Shown here: positions 14,702-22,906 of the stretch, piece by piece
How positions within the stretch are numbered: the first letter of the stretch is position 1
Layout of the letters: each line of letters starts with the position of its first letter
DNA from: URNF01 sp045594105
GTDB lineage: Bacteria > Bacillota > Clostridia > Oscillospirales > Acutalibacteraceae
Direction of reading: 5' to 3'
DNA length: 23,000 bases
NCBI GenBank assembly: GCA_045594105.1
Contig: JAZNXY010000021.1
Coordinates: forward strand, 1-23,000
The notes under the pieces: generated by a model
What the model saw: the letters and a program-made list of their open reading frames with translations, nothing else
Databases searched by the model: none
What the model was told of the DNA's origin: nothing
Made by a program: the position numbers and the translations under genes

Positions 14702-16570
14702 ATGAAAGAAACAAACAAAATGCTCGCTTCTGTAAAAGGACCCGAGGACGTAAAAAGAATAGGGGAAGAGCAGCTTGGCAGTTTTTGCCGGGAGATTCGT
14801 GATGCATTGATTTCCACCGTTTCCAAAACAGGTGGTCACTTATCGTCAAATCTCGGTGTGGTAGAGCTGACAGTGGCGTTGTTGCGTGCGTTTGACCTGG
14901 AACAGGACGATATCGTATGGGATGTTGGCCATCAATGCTACGTGTATAAAATGCTGACCGGTCGGCTGGATCGTATGGAAACTATTCGTAAATGCGGTGG
15001 TGTGTCGGGCTTCCCGAACCCGAAAGAAAGTCCGTATGATGCGTTTGTGGTCGGTCATAGCAGTACGTCTGTGTCTGCGGCAAACGGTATTGCCAAGGCG
15101 AAAAAGCTGACCGAAAGTGACGGATATACGGTGGCTGTTATCGGTGACGGTGCGTTAAGCGGCGGTCTGGCATATGAAGGACTCAGCAACGCAGGTCGCA
15201 GTGAGGACAAGCTGATTGTGGTGCTGAATGATAATCAGATGTCTATCAGCCCTAACGTGGGCTTTTCGGCACGACATCTCGGCAGATTGCGTACACGTCT
15301 TGGATATATGAAGTTCAAGAACGCTATCGGTTCTGTGTTTAAGCATATGCCGTTTATCGGCAAACCGCTGTATAAACTGCTGTTAAGCGGCAAGAACTCG
15401 ATGAAACGTGCTATTTTGAAAGACGTATCTTACTTCGAGGATATGGGCTTTTACTATATCGGCCCTGTTGACGGACATGATATATCCCAAATGACCCGTG
15501 TTTTTGAAACGGCGCGCACCTTGGCACGTCCTGTGGTGGTGCATGTAGAAACGGTAAAAGGCAAGGGATATCCGTTTGCGGAAAAAGACCCCGGCACGTA
15601 TCATGGTGTAGGACGTTTTGATCCCGCGGAGAAACTGGTTCCGTCTGCCGTGCCGAGTTTTTCTACCGTTTTCGGTGAATTGTTGGATTCGCTTGCGCAG
15701 GAGGATGCACGCATTGTCGGCATTACTGCGGCCATGAAGCATGGAACGTGTATGCTGCAATTTGCTGACCGTGTGCCGTCACGCTGCTTTGATACGGGTA
15801 TTGCAGAATCCCATGCGGTGACCTTTGCCTCGGGCTTGGCGGTGGGTGGACTTATACCGGTTTTTGCGGTGTATTCTACCTTCTTACAGCGTGCGTATGA
15901 TCAATTACTCAATGATACCGCTATTATGAACAATCATATTGTTTTGGCGGTGGATCGTGCGGGCATTGTGCCTGATGAAGGGGAGACCCACCAAGGCATT
16001 TTTGATGTGGCATTTTTAACCACCGTCCCCAATACGGCGATTTATGCCCCTGCAACCTTCGACGAATTGAAGCTGCATTTGAAACAAGCGGTTTACGAAG
16101 AAGAGGGTATTGCTGCGGTGCGGTATCCCCGTGGCGGCGAGCCGACCTCTCTGAAAGCATATACACCCACTTATGCGGCGTATACCTGCGAGCAAGCGGA
16201 TGGGGCGGATACGTTGGTGATTACCTATGGCAGAGAGTATGGAGAGGTATTGTCCGCAGCAACGATGATGATGCAGAAGGGACAACCTGTATCCGTTTTG
16301 AAGCTTAACCGTATTTTCCCTGTGGAGCAAGCGGTGGTCGACATTGCCAAGCTGTACAGCAGAGTGATATTCGTGGAAGAAGGCGCTAAACGTGGTGGCC
16401 TTGGCGAATATCTGGCTTCCTGTTTAATGGAAAACGGCTTTAAGGGTGCGTACGTTGTTCGTGCGATTGAAGGATTTATTCCGCCCTGCACGTTGGAGGA
16501 AGGTCTCAAACGGTACGGACTGGATGCTGACAGTATCTTAGCACTGTTGGCACAAGAGGATATGCCATGA
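14702..16570 (+). CDS. dxs: 1-deoxy-D-xylulose-5-phosphate synthase
   Basis: Dxs condenses pyruvate and glyceraldehyde-3-phosphate with thiamine diphosphate, the first step of the MEP isoprenoid pathway; it also feeds thiamine and pyridoxal synthesis. The 622-residue protein is full length. Seen: GGH with His46, the ThDP/Mg motif GDGALSGG (148-155) with NDNQMSIS (176-183), and GIAESHAVTF with catalytic Glu369. Also seen: DRAGIV...ETHQGIFD and a C-terminal transketolase domain (FVEEGAKRGGLGEYLA). Ser370 stands where many Dxs proteins have Gln. The stop overlaps the tlyA start by 4 nt. Confidence 0.97.
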   Translation: MKETNKMLASVKGPEDVKRIGEEQLGSFCREIRDALISTVSKTGGHLSSNLGVVELTVALLRAFDLEQDDIVWDVGHQCYVYKMLTGRLDRMETIRKCGGVSGFPNPKESPYDAFVVGHSSTSVSAANGIAKAKKLTESDGYTVAVIGDGALSGGLAYEGLSNAGRSEDKLIVVLNDNQMSISPNVGFSARHLGRLRTRLGYMKFKNAIGSVFKHMPFIGKPLYKLLLSGKNSMKRAILKDVSYFEDMGFYYIGPVDGHDISQMTRVFETARTLARPVVVHVETVKGKGYPFAEKDPGTYHGVGRFDPAEKLVPSAVPSFSTVFGELLDSLAQEDARIVGITAAMKHGTCMLQFADRVPSRCFDTGIAESHAVTFASGLAVGGLIPVFAVYSTFLQRAYDQLLNDTAIMNNHIVLAVDRAGIVPDEGETHQGIFDVAFLTTVPNTAIYAPATFDELKLHLKQAVYEEEGIAAVRYPRGGEPTSLKAYTPTYAAYTCEQADGADTLVITYGREYGEVLSAATMMMQKGQPVSVLKLNRIFPVEQAVVDIAKLYSRVIFVEEGAKRGGLGEYLASCLMENGFKGAYVVRAIEGFIPPCTLEEGLKRYGLDADSILALLAQEDMP

Positions 16571-17388
16571 GCGGAGAAATGATGCGCTTAGATGCTCTTT
16601 TAGTGATGAAAGGGTTTGTGAGTGGCAGAGAAAAAGCGAAGAAACTGATAGAAAACGGCGCTGTTACCGTCGCAGGAAAAGCGGTAACTAAAGCATCCGT
16701 CAAGGTACCCTGTGACAGCGATATTATATGCGACACCTCCTCTGTTCGCTTTGTGGGAAGGGGCGGTTTTAAGCTTGAAAAAGCCCTGCAAATCAGCGGT
16801 GTAAATGTAGAGGGAAAGGTTGCAATGGATGTCGGTGCGTCTACGGGTGGATTTACCGACTGTTTGTTGCAGGTAGGCGCTAAACGGGTATATGCCATTG
16901 ACGTCGGAACAGAACAATTGCACCCTGTCTTACGTGATGACTCACGTGTAGTGGTGCTGGAAGGTACGGACGTGCGTTCTCCCATATTGCAAGGAAGCAT
17001 TCCGGCTGTAAGCATAGATGTGTGTGCGATAGACGTGTCTTTTATTTCTTTGACACTTGTTTTACCTGCGGTGCTGCCGTTTTTGAAGGATGGTGCCACG
17101 GTGCTGTGCTTGATAAAACCGCAATTTGAAGCGGGGAAGAGTGCCATTGGTAAAAAAGGCGTTGTACGGGATGCAAAGATACATCGTCGTGTGTTGGAAG
17201 ACCTTTGCGTGTTTTTTAGTGATAATATGCTGTCGGTACAGGCGCTTGATTTTTCACCCATTACCGGCGGAGAAGGAAATATTGAATTTTTAGCTGCGTT
17301 GACGTATAGTAGCATGCAAACGCCTACGCCGTTGCCGGTTTCGGTAAAAGACGTGGTAGACGCAGCACATAAAATGCTGAAAAGGTAG
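16567..17388 (+). CDS. tlyA: TlyA family rRNA 2'-O-methyltransferase
   Basis: TlyA-type proteins 2'-O-methylate cytidines in 16S and/or 23S rRNA. The 273-residue protein has an N-terminal S4 RNA-binding domain (RLDALLVMKGFVSGREKAKKLI) and an FtsJ-like Rossmann methyltransferase domain. The latter has the SAM motif MDVGASTGGFTDCLLQ (about 92-107), then AIDVGTEQL, IDVSFISL and LIKPQFEAG. The ATG at 16567 overlaps the dxs stop and has AGAGGA 6 nt upstream. The ATG at 16582 (MRLDALLV) has GGAG 5 nt upstream and is a real alternative that fits the family start. Known in B. subtilis as yqxC. Confidence 0.93.
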   Translation: MSGEMMRLDALLVMKGFVSGREKAKKLIENGAVTVAGKAVTKASVKVPCDSDIICDTSSVRFVGRGGFKLEKALQISGVNVEGKVAMDVGASTGGFTDCLLQVGAKRVYAIDVGTEQLHPVLRDDSRVVVLEGTDVRSPILQGSIPAVSIDVCAIDVSFISLTLVLPAVLPFLKDGATVLCLIKPQFEAGKSAIGKKGVVRDAKIHRRVLEDLCVFFSDNMLSVQALDFSPITGGEGNIEFLAALTYSSMQTPTPLPVSVKDVVDAAHKMLKR

Positions 17389-17398
17389 TGAGACAGCA

Positions 17399-18220
17399 AT
17401 GAACATACTGGTTGTATCAAACGTACATACTTCCGCACGTCACGAAGACGTTGCACAGATTTGTGAGATGCTGAAAACCTACGGTGCGACACTAACCACC
17501 GCAACGTTTTCTCCCGGAGAACAGCTGCCGCAGCATCGTGCCGATATCATTATCACCATTGGCGGAGACGGCACCATTATGCACGTTGCCAAGCAAGTGG
17601 CCGCCACAAAAACGCCTGTTTTAGGTGTAAACAGCGGCAAACTCGGATTCCTGGCGGGTATGGAGATGGATGAAATCCACCTTCTGCAGCACTTGTTTGT
17701 CGGTGCCTACCAGATTGAAGAAAGAATGCTGTTGGATGTAGCTGTGGAAGGGTGTAAAGGTACGCACCTTGCCATGAATGAAGCGGTGGTTTCCCGCGGT
17801 GCATTATCCCGCTTGGTGGATTTGACGGTTGTCAGTGATGATAACGACACGATGCATTATCGTGCTGACGGCATTTTGGTAGCAACACCTACCGGCTCTA
17901 CGGCATATTCTCTGTCGGCAGGCGGTCCTGTGGTGGATCCGCGTGTAGCGTGCTTATTGCTGACACCGATTTGTCCGCATTCGCTGTATGCACGTTCGTA
18001 TGTATTTAAGGATGATACGGTTTTGCGTGTGCAGACCGCACAGGCACGGGGAGAAACCTTCTTGACGGTAGATGGAGAAGCGGAAGTGCAAATTCCGGAG
18101 GGCGGAACGGTGACTATGCAAAAATCATCGCTTACCGCACGGCTGGTGAGGTTAAAAACACAGTCTTTTCAAGATATTCTGCAAGAAAAATTGATTAGCA
18201 GGGATGGTGGCATAAAATGA
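17399..18220 (+). CDS. nadK: NAD kinase
   Basis: NadK phosphorylates NAD+ to NADP+. The 273-residue protein has the catalytic motif GGDGT (55-59), the NE motif (Asn127-Glu128) and the DGILVATPTGSTAYSLSAGGP stretch (broken here by family-normal variation) that binds the nucleotide. The C-terminal block LTPICPHSLYARS is also typical. It starts 10 nt after tlyA and its stop overlaps the argR start by 4 nt. In many Clostridia nadK sits at this point between tlyA and argR, unlike in B. subtilis. Confidence 0.96.
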   Translation: MNILVVSNVHTSARHEDVAQICEMLKTYGATLTTATFSPGEQLPQHRADIIITIGGDGTIMHVAKQVAATKTPVLGVNSGKLGFLAGMEMDEIHLLQHLFVGAYQIEERMLLDVAVEGCKGTHLAMNEAVVSRGALSRLVDLTVVSDDNDTMHYRADGILVATPTGSTAYSLSAGGPVVDPRVACLLLTPICPHSLYARSYVFKDDTVLRVQTAQARGETFLTVDGEAEVQIPEGGTVTMQKSSLTARLVRLKTQSFQDILQEKLISRDGGIK

Positions 18221-18669
18221 AACTGAAACGACAGGCAAAAATCCTGGAAATTATTCAACGGCAACCTGTGGATACGCAGGAAGAATTGCAAAAGGTGCTG
18301 AAAGAGGACGGTTTCCACGTAACACAAGCAACCGTTTCCCGTGACATCAAAGAAATGCGCCTTGTAAAGGTGCTGGATACAGACGGCAGATATCGCTATT
18401 CTGTTGAACGTAAGGAAGGTATGCAGATTTCCTCGAAGTTTCATTCCTTATTTGCGGATACGGTGGTTTCGGTCAGCTATGCGGCAAATATCGTGGTTGT
18501 AAAATGCTTGAACGGTATGGCAGGTGCTGTGTGTGCGGCGATGGATTCGCTGCATTGGGAGGGGCTTATCGGTACTTTGGCAGGTGATGATACCTTTATC
18601 GGTATTGCGGCAAGTGAACAGCGTGCTGCAGACCTGACGGAAGAACTGCGTAAATTGATGCGGCAGTAA
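18217..18669 (+). CDS. argR: arginine repressor ArgR/AhrC
   Basis: ArgR is a hexameric repressor of arginine synthesis that uses arginine as co-repressor. The 150-residue protein has an N-terminal winged helix (KRQAKILEIIQRQPVDTQEEL and the recognition helix ATVSRDIKEM) and a C-terminal oligomerisation and arginine-binding domain (GTLAGDDTFIGI). Its start overlaps the nadK stop (ATGA). No arginine genes lie nearby, so it must act at a distance; I see no clear ARG box in front of it, where only nadK coding sequence occurs. Confidence 0.95.
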   Translation: MKLKRQAKILEIIQRQPVDTQEELQKVLKEDGFHVTQATVSRDIKEMRLVKVLDTDGRYRYSVERKEGMQISSKFHSLFADTVVSVSYAANIVVVKCLNGMAGAVCAAMDSLHWEGLIGTLAGDDTFIGIAASEQRAADLTEELRKLMRQ

Positions 18670-18698
18670 TTCTAAAAAAGTGAAAGGCGGTGACGGAA

Positions 18699-20360
18699 TT
18701 GCTGGAAAGCTTACATGTTGAAAATATAGCGGTGATTGAGCACGCAGATGTGGATTTTCACGATGCACTCAATGTGTTGACCGGTGAGACCGGCGCCGGT
18801 AAATCGATATTGATTGATGCCATTAACGCAGTGCTCGGTGAACGGGTACGGCGTGATTTGGTACGCACGGGATGCGACGAGGCGTGCGTATACGCCACCT
18901 TTTCTGCGGTATCTCCCCGTGTTCGTGAGTATTTGGTCACGGCAGGGTATCCGATGGAAGAGGATACATTACTGATTGCCCGTACCATTCGTGCGGATGG
19001 CAGAAGCAGCTGCCGTATTGGCGGCCGTCCTGCGACGGTAGGCGTGCTGCGTGAGGTTGGCAGGATGCTTGTCAATATTCACGGACAGCACGAAAATCAA
19101 TCGTTGCTTGACCCTGCGTTGCATTTGCATTATCTCGAGAAGCTGGGTGATTTTTCGGCGGTACGTTCTGCATATACTGCAGCATATGAACAGTATTGTG
19201 ATATTAGCCGTGCACTTAAAAAGGTGAAAACAGCACAAGCAGAGGCACAGGAGAGAGAAGATATGCTTCGCTTCCGTGTGGGTGAATTGGAAGCCGCCGC
19301 TTTGGTACCGGGTGAAGAAAAGGAACTGGAAACCAAACGTGATTTTTATCGGCATAGTGCGAAAATTGCCGGTCTGCTACGCAAAACCGACGGTTTGCTG
19401 TCGGGTGAGGAGGATGGCGGTGCTGTTGGTGCCGTTACCGAAGCCGCAGATGCATTACGTCATGCGGCGGCGTTGGTAGAGAGCTTATCTCCTTTGTCCG
19501 AACGGTTGCAAAGTGCGATGTATGATTTGGAGGCACTTGCTGCCGAAATCGGTCATTTTGCCGCAGATATGCATTTTGACGAAGCAGATAGAGAAGCTAC
19601 CGAAAACCGTTTGGATTTGCTGCATCGTTTATCTAAGAAATACGGCACGGATACCGTGGGTATGTTGGAAATCCTGGAGAATGACAAAGCAGAGCTGCAG
19701 ACGATAGAAACAGCAGATGAACGCATCACTGCTTTACAGACGGAATTGGCAATGGCACGTGAAAAAACCTTGGCGGCAGCAGAAAAGCTGACAGCGGCAC
19801 GGAAAGCTACGGCTAAGGAGTTCGAAAAACGTGTTTCTGAAGAGTTGACCTTCCTGGATATGCCGTTTGTGCAGCTGGAGGTTTCGGTTGCTTCAGTACC
19901 TCTCACGGCGATTGGTGGCGATAAGGTCGAGTTTATGCTGTCGGTAAACCCCGGCGAGCCGGCGAAACCGTTGGCGAATATTGCATCAGGCGGTGAGCTT
20001 TCCCGTATGATGCTTGCGATAAAGGCGGTTATGGCAAAGGCGGATGACATTGACACATTGATTTTTGATGAAATTGACACGGGTATTAGCGGACACGCCG
20101 CTGTGAAGGTGGGCATAAAGCTGCGTGAAACAGCGGCTTTTCGTCAGATTTTGTGTGTGACACATCTGGCACAGATTGCGGCAAGAGCGCATCATCATTT
20201 GCTGATTCGCAAGGATGTGCGGGGAGGCAGAACCTGTACAGAGGTGTTGCCGTTGTCTGCACAAGACAGCGAGCGGGAGCTGGCACGTATTATCGGTGGT
20301 GTTGTCACCGAGACAAATTTACAAGCCGCAAAAGAAATGCGTGCGGAAGGACAGAAATAA
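18699..20360 (+). CDS. recN: DNA repair protein RecN
   Basis: RecN is an SMC-like ATPase that gathers at double-strand breaks. The protein of about 553 residues has Walker A GETGAGKS (29-36), a coiled-coil middle (about 150-390) rich in Glu and Ala, the ABC signature IASGGELSRMMLAIK and Walker B LIFDEIDTGISG. I choose TTG at 18699 because the product then begins MLESLHVENIAVIE, like other RecN proteins. AAGGCGGTGA (18684-18693), nearly ideal, lies 5 nt upstream. A GTG at 18690 sits inside that site. It is followed by yerC, not by spoIVB as in B. subtilis. Confidence 0.96.
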   Translation: MLESLHVENIAVIEHADVDFHDALNVLTGETGAGKSILIDAINAVLGERVRRDLVRTGCDEACVYATFSAVSPRVREYLVTAGYPMEEDTLLIARTIRADGRSSCRIGGRPATVGVLREVGRMLVNIHGQHENQSLLDPALHLHYLEKLGDFSAVRSAYTAAYEQYCDISRALKKVKTAQAEAQEREDMLRFRVGELEAAALVPGEEKELETKRDFYRHSAKIAGLLRKTDGLLSGEEDGGAVGAVTEAADALRHAAALVESLSPLSERLQSAMYDLEALAAEIGHFAADMHFDEADREATENRLDLLHRLSKKYGTDTVGMLEILENDKAELQTIETADERITALQTELAMAREKTLAAAEKLTAARKATAKEFEKRVSEELTFLDMPFVQLEVSVASVPLTAIGGDKVEFMLSVNPGEPAKPLANIASGGELSRMMLAIKAVMAKADDIDTLIFDEIDTGISGHAAVKVGIKLRETAAFRQILCVTHLAQIAARAHHHLLIRKDVRGGRTCTEVLPLSAQDSERELARIIGGVVTETNLQAAKEMRAEGQK

Positions 20361-20373
20361 GGAGGCGTTTTCC

Positions 20374-20658
20374 TTGGTAGAAAAAGCATATACCGAAAAT
20401 GCAGAATTGCTGTACGAGGCCATTTTACATCTTCAGACGGTGGAAGAATGCGAATTGTTCTTCAGTGATCTTTGTACCGAAAAGGAAATCGGTGCAATGG
20501 TACAGCGCTTGTCTGTTGCAAAAATGTTGGAGGAAGGCCATAATTACGTGCAAATTGTTGATGCGACAGGTGCTTCTACCGCAACGGTGAGTCGAGTGAA
20601 ACGATCTTCTAAAAACTACCGTATTGTGCTGCAGCGTATGAAAGGTGAGGACGCATAA
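20374..20658 (+). CDS. yerC: YerC/YecD family TrpR-like regulator
   Basis: The 94-residue all-helical protein matches the YerC group of the TrpR superfamily: LHLQTVEECELFFSDLCTE, EIGAMVQRLSVAKML and the helix-turn-helix YVQIVDATGASTATVSRVKR. TrpR binds tryptophan, but YerC proteins have no proven ligand that I know of. The start is TTG at 20374, with AAGGAGG 8 nt upstream overlapping the recN stop region. The open frame reaches further up inside recN but without a ribosome binding site. Its stop abuts the next ATG. Confidence 0.9.
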   Translation: MVEKAYTENAELLYEAILHLQTVEECELFFSDLCTEKEIGAMVQRLSVAKMLEEGHNYVQIVDATGASTATVSRVKRSSKNYRIVLQRMKGEDA

Positions 20659-21423
20659 ATGGCAGGATATGGCACTTTTTCTGCGTTTTATGACGCACTG
20701 ACCGAGAACGTGGATTATGCGGGCTGGGCGTCTTATTTGCTCGATTTGTTCCAAAAACACGGCAAAAAGCCGCAGTTGTTGCTTGATTTGGCGTGCGGCA
20801 CGGGTGCATTGTCCGCAGAATTGGTAAACCGAGGAGTAGATATTATCGGTGTAGACGGCTCTGCGGATATGCTGGGAGAAGCGGGCGAAAAAGCTGCAGC
20901 TTTTGGCGAACGTTGGATGCTTCTTTGCCAAGATATGCGTGAACTGGATTTATTCGGTACGGTGGACGGTGCGGTGTGTATGCTGGATTCCGTGAACCAC
21001 CTGATAAAAACCGCAGATGTGCGTGAGGTGTTCAGACGCTTGGGGCTGTTTATCGAAAAGGACGGCTTGTTTATATTCGATGTGAACACACCGTATAAGC
21101 ACGAGACGGTGTTGGGGGATACGGCGTTTACGTATGAAGAGGACGGCTTCTTTTGTGCTTGGCAGAATCATTATTTGCCACGTACGAAAGAGGTGGATAT
21201 AGAGCTCAACTTTTTTGTGGAGGAAGAGAACGGATATACACGGTATACCGAATATATTCGTGAACGTGCTTATACAGAGAAAACGTTACGTCGTTTGTTG
21301 GACGAGACGGGCTTTGAGGTGTTAGCGGTGTACGGTGAACGTACAACCAAGGCGCCGGAAGCTGACGAACAGCGTATGGTGTTTGTCGCAAGAAATACTG
21401 CAAAAGAACAGAGGAATGGATGA
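20659..21423 (+). CDS. class I SAM-dependent methyltransferase
   Basis: The 254-residue protein has the SAM-binding motif I LLDLACGTGALSAEL (about 41-55), the acidic end of strand 2 (IIGVDGSADML), the QDMREL motif and VCMLDSVNHL at strand 4. It resembles the YqeM-like methyltransferases of Firmicutes; substrate is unknown. The N terminus YGTFSAFYDALTENVDYAGWASYL is the family's usual lid. It follows yerC without a gap and its TGA directly precedes the hslO ATG, so it belongs to the same transcript. Confidence 0.88.
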   Translation: MAGYGTFSAFYDALTENVDYAGWASYLLDLFQKHGKKPQLLLDLACGTGALSAELVNRGVDIIGVDGSADMLGEAGEKAAAFGERWMLLCQDMRELDLFGTVDGAVCMLDSVNHLIKTADVREVFRRLGLFIEKDGLFIFDVNTPYKHETVLGDTAFTYEEDGFFCAWQNHYLPRTKEVDIELNFFVEEENGYTRYTEYIRERAYTEKTLRRLLDETGFEVLAVYGERTTKAPEADEQRMVFVARNTAKEQRNG

Positions 21424-22308
21424 ATGGCAAAGGTACTTCGTTGTTTAACACAGGATGCCACTGTAATGGCAATGGTAATAGATGCAAGCGACATTGTTGC
21501 ACAGGCGGAACAGCTGCACAAAACGTCTGCGGTAACCACAGCAGCACTTGGCAGACTGCTTACGGCGGCTTCTATGATGGGTATTATGCTCAAGGGTAAA
21601 GAGGATACCGTGACATTAAAAATCAGCGGTGACGGCCCTGCAGGTATGCTTATGGCGGTGTCTGACAGTGAAGGGTTTGTACGTGGTTACGTACAAAATC
21701 CGGTGGTGGAAATACCGCTTAAACCGAATGGTAAGCTGGATGTCAGCGGTGCTATCGGCGGCGACGGTATGCTGTATGTGATTCGTGACAGCGGTATGGG
21801 TGAGCCGTACGTTGGTTGTGTACCGTTGGTGACGGGTGAGATTGCGGAGGATATTACCACCTATTATGCAACAAGTGAGCAGACACCGACCGTCTGTGCA
21901 TTGGGCGTGTTGGTGAATCCCGACCTTACTGTGAAGGTGGCAGGCGGTTTGTTGTTACAGCTGCTGCCGTTCTGTCCCGATAATATTATAGATAAAGTGG
22001 AAGAGAATATCGGTAAGCTTGGCCCTATGACCGAAATGCTGGCGGCAGGTATGACTCCGATGGAAGTCGTGGAAAAAGCACTTGACGGAATGCCGTTTGA
22101 TGTGCTGGATACCTATGACCCTGCGTATCGCTGTACCTGTAGCCGTGAACGTGTGGAAAAAGCATTGCTGTCAATGGGTGCGGATGAATTGCGTTCCTTG
22201 CCGGATGAAAACGGGGAAGTGGTGGCAGATTGCTCGTTTTGTGATAAATTGTACCGCTTTTCACGTGAAGACATTGAAGAATTGATAAGAAAAAGAAAGC
22301 AGGAATAA
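21424..22308 (+). CDS. hslO: Hsp33 redox-regulated chaperone
   Basis: Hsp33 is a holdase chaperone switched on by oxidation of a C-terminal zinc centre. The 294-residue protein has the N-terminal substrate-binding domain with the ISGDGPAGMLMAVSD stretch and RGYVQNP, and GAIGGDGMLYVIRD. The zinc cysteines are C237 and C239 (CTC) and C270 and C273 (CSFC), all four present. AGAGGA lies upstream of the ATG. It is the last gene of the unit: its stop codon lies in the loop of the terminator hairpin. Confidence 0.96.
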   Translation: MAKVLRCLTQDATVMAMVIDASDIVAQAEQLHKTSAVTTAALGRLLTAASMMGIMLKGKEDTVTLKISGDGPAGMLMAVSDSEGFVRGYVQNPVVEIPLKPNGKLDVSGAIGGDGMLYVIRDSGMGEPYVGCVPLVTGEIAEDITTYYATSEQTPTVCALGVLVNPDLTVKVAGGLLLQLLPFCPDNIIDKVEENIGKLGPMTEMLAAGMTPMEVVEKALDGMPFDVLDTYDPAYRCTCSRERVEKALLSMGADELRSLPDENGEVVADCSFCDKLYRFSREDIEELIRKRKQE

Positions 22309-22325
22309 TGTTCCTGCTTTTCTTA
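22296..22325 (+). terminator. terminator of the nusB-hslO unit
   Basis: AAAGCAGGAA (22296-22305) pairs perfectly with TTCCTGCTTT (22311-22320) around a 5-nt loop that contains the hslO stop, followed by T-rich sequence. It ends the long gene string before the tRNA promoter. Confidence 0.82.
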
Positions 22326-22357
22326 TATATTTATTTTGAAAAATATATAAAAAATGC

Positions 22358-22386
22358 TTGACAAATTGAGATAGGTGTAGTATTAT
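22358..22386 (+). promoter_or_regulatory. sigma-A promoter of the tRNA operon
   Basis: TTGACA (22358-22363), a 17-nt spacer and TATTAT (22381-22386) form a near-perfect promoter, as expected for stable RNA. Transcription should start near 22393. The upstream 22322-22357 is A/T-rich and could act as an UP element. Confidence 0.9.
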
Positions 22387-22393
22387 AACTTGC

Positions 22394-22409
22394 GTCGCCC
22401 GAAAGCGAC
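22394..22409 (+). other. hairpin at the 5' end of the tRNA precursor
   Basis: GTCGC (22394-22398) pairs with GCGAC (22405-22409) at about the expected transcription start. It would give the precursor a 5' stem-loop ahead of tRNA-Val, 20 nt downstream. A role in stability or RNase P processing is only a guess. Confidence 0.4.
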
Positions 22410-22428
22410 AACCTTGTGGAGACCGTAT

Positions 22429-22504
22429 GGGAGCATAGCTCAGCTGGGAGAGCACCTGCCTTACAAGCAGGGGGTCACAGGTTCGAGCCCTGTTGTTCCC
22501 ACCA
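22429..22504 (+). tRNA. tRNA-Val (anticodon TAC)
   Basis: The acceptor GGGAGCA pairs with TGTTCCC. The anticodon stem CCTGC/GCAGG holds CTTACAA, giving TAC, which reads GTA and probably other GTN codons. D loop and TTCGAGC T loop are normal. CCA is encoded. First gene of the five-tRNA array. Confidence 0.96.
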
Positions 22505-22508
22505 AAAC

Positions 22509-22585
22509 GGCCCGGTAGTTCAGCTGGTTAGAACGCTAGCCTGTCACGCTAGAGGTCGACGGTTCGAGCCCGTTCCGGGTCGCCA
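22509..22585 (+). tRNA. tRNA-Asp (anticodon GTC)
   Basis: The acceptor GGCCCGG pairs with CCGGGTC, with discriminator G as expected for tRNA-Asp. The anticodon stem CTAGC/GCTAG holds CTGTCAC, giving GTC. CCA is encoded. Confidence 0.96.
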
Positions 22586-22590
22586 CATTT

Positions 22591-22666
22591 GCCTCTGTAG
22601 CTCAGTTGGTAGAGCAGGGGACTGAAAATCCCCGTGTCATTGGTTCGATTCCGATCGGAGGCACCA
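22591..22666 (+). tRNA. tRNA-Phe (anticodon GAA)
   Basis: The acceptor GCCTCTG pairs with CGGAGGC (one G-T). The anticodon stem GGGGA/TCCCC holds CTGAAAA, giving GAA. Discriminator A and an encoded CCA follow. Confidence 0.96.
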
Positions 22667-22671
22667 TTTTT

Positions 22672-22747
22672 GCGGCTTTAGCTCATCTGGTAGAGCGCCA
22701 CCTTGCCAAGGTGGAGGTAGCGAGTTCGAGCCTCGTAAGCCGCTCCA
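22672..22747 (+). tRNA. tRNA-Gly (anticodon GCC)
   Basis: The acceptor GCGGCTT pairs with AAGCCGC. The anticodon stem CCACC/GGTGG holds TTGCCAA, giving GCC. The discriminator is T, usual for bacterial tRNA-Gly, and CCA is encoded. Confidence 0.96.
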
Positions 22748-22752
22748 AATCG

Positions 22753-22780
22753 GAAAAGGTGCTTGAAAAAGCACCTTTTC
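22753..22780 (+). terminator. terminator-like hairpin between tRNA-Gly and tRNA-Cys
   Basis: A perfect 12-bp stem (22753-22764 with 22769-22780) is capped by a GAAA tetraloop. Its U residues lie in the 3' arm and no long U tract follows. It could cause partial termination ahead of tRNA-Cys or be a processing signal. Confidence 0.5.
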
Positions 22781-22787
22781 TGTATAC

Positions 22788-22862
22788 GGCGACATGGCCA
22801 AGTGGTAAGGCAAGGGTCTGCAAAATCCTGATTCCCCGGTTCAAATCCGGGTGTCGCCTCCA
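22788..22862 (+). tRNA. tRNA-Cys (anticodon GCA)
   Basis: The acceptor GGCGACA pairs with TGTCGCC. The anticodon stem AGGGT/ATCCT holds CTGCAAA, giving GCA. The discriminator is T, the key cysteine identity base, and CCA is encoded. It is separated from the other four by the hairpin at 22753. Confidence 0.96.
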
Positions 22863-22904
22863 AAATGAAAAAACGTCCATTTTTTTGGGCGTTTTTTCAT
22901 TTTT
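22863..22904 (+). terminator. first terminator after the tRNA array
   Basis: AAATGAAAAAACGTCC pairs with GGGCGTTTTTTCATTT (about 17 bp, one G-T) around a T-rich loop, and T residues follow to 22904. It starts right after the CCA of tRNA-Cys. Confidence 0.8.
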
Positions 22905-22906
22905 AA

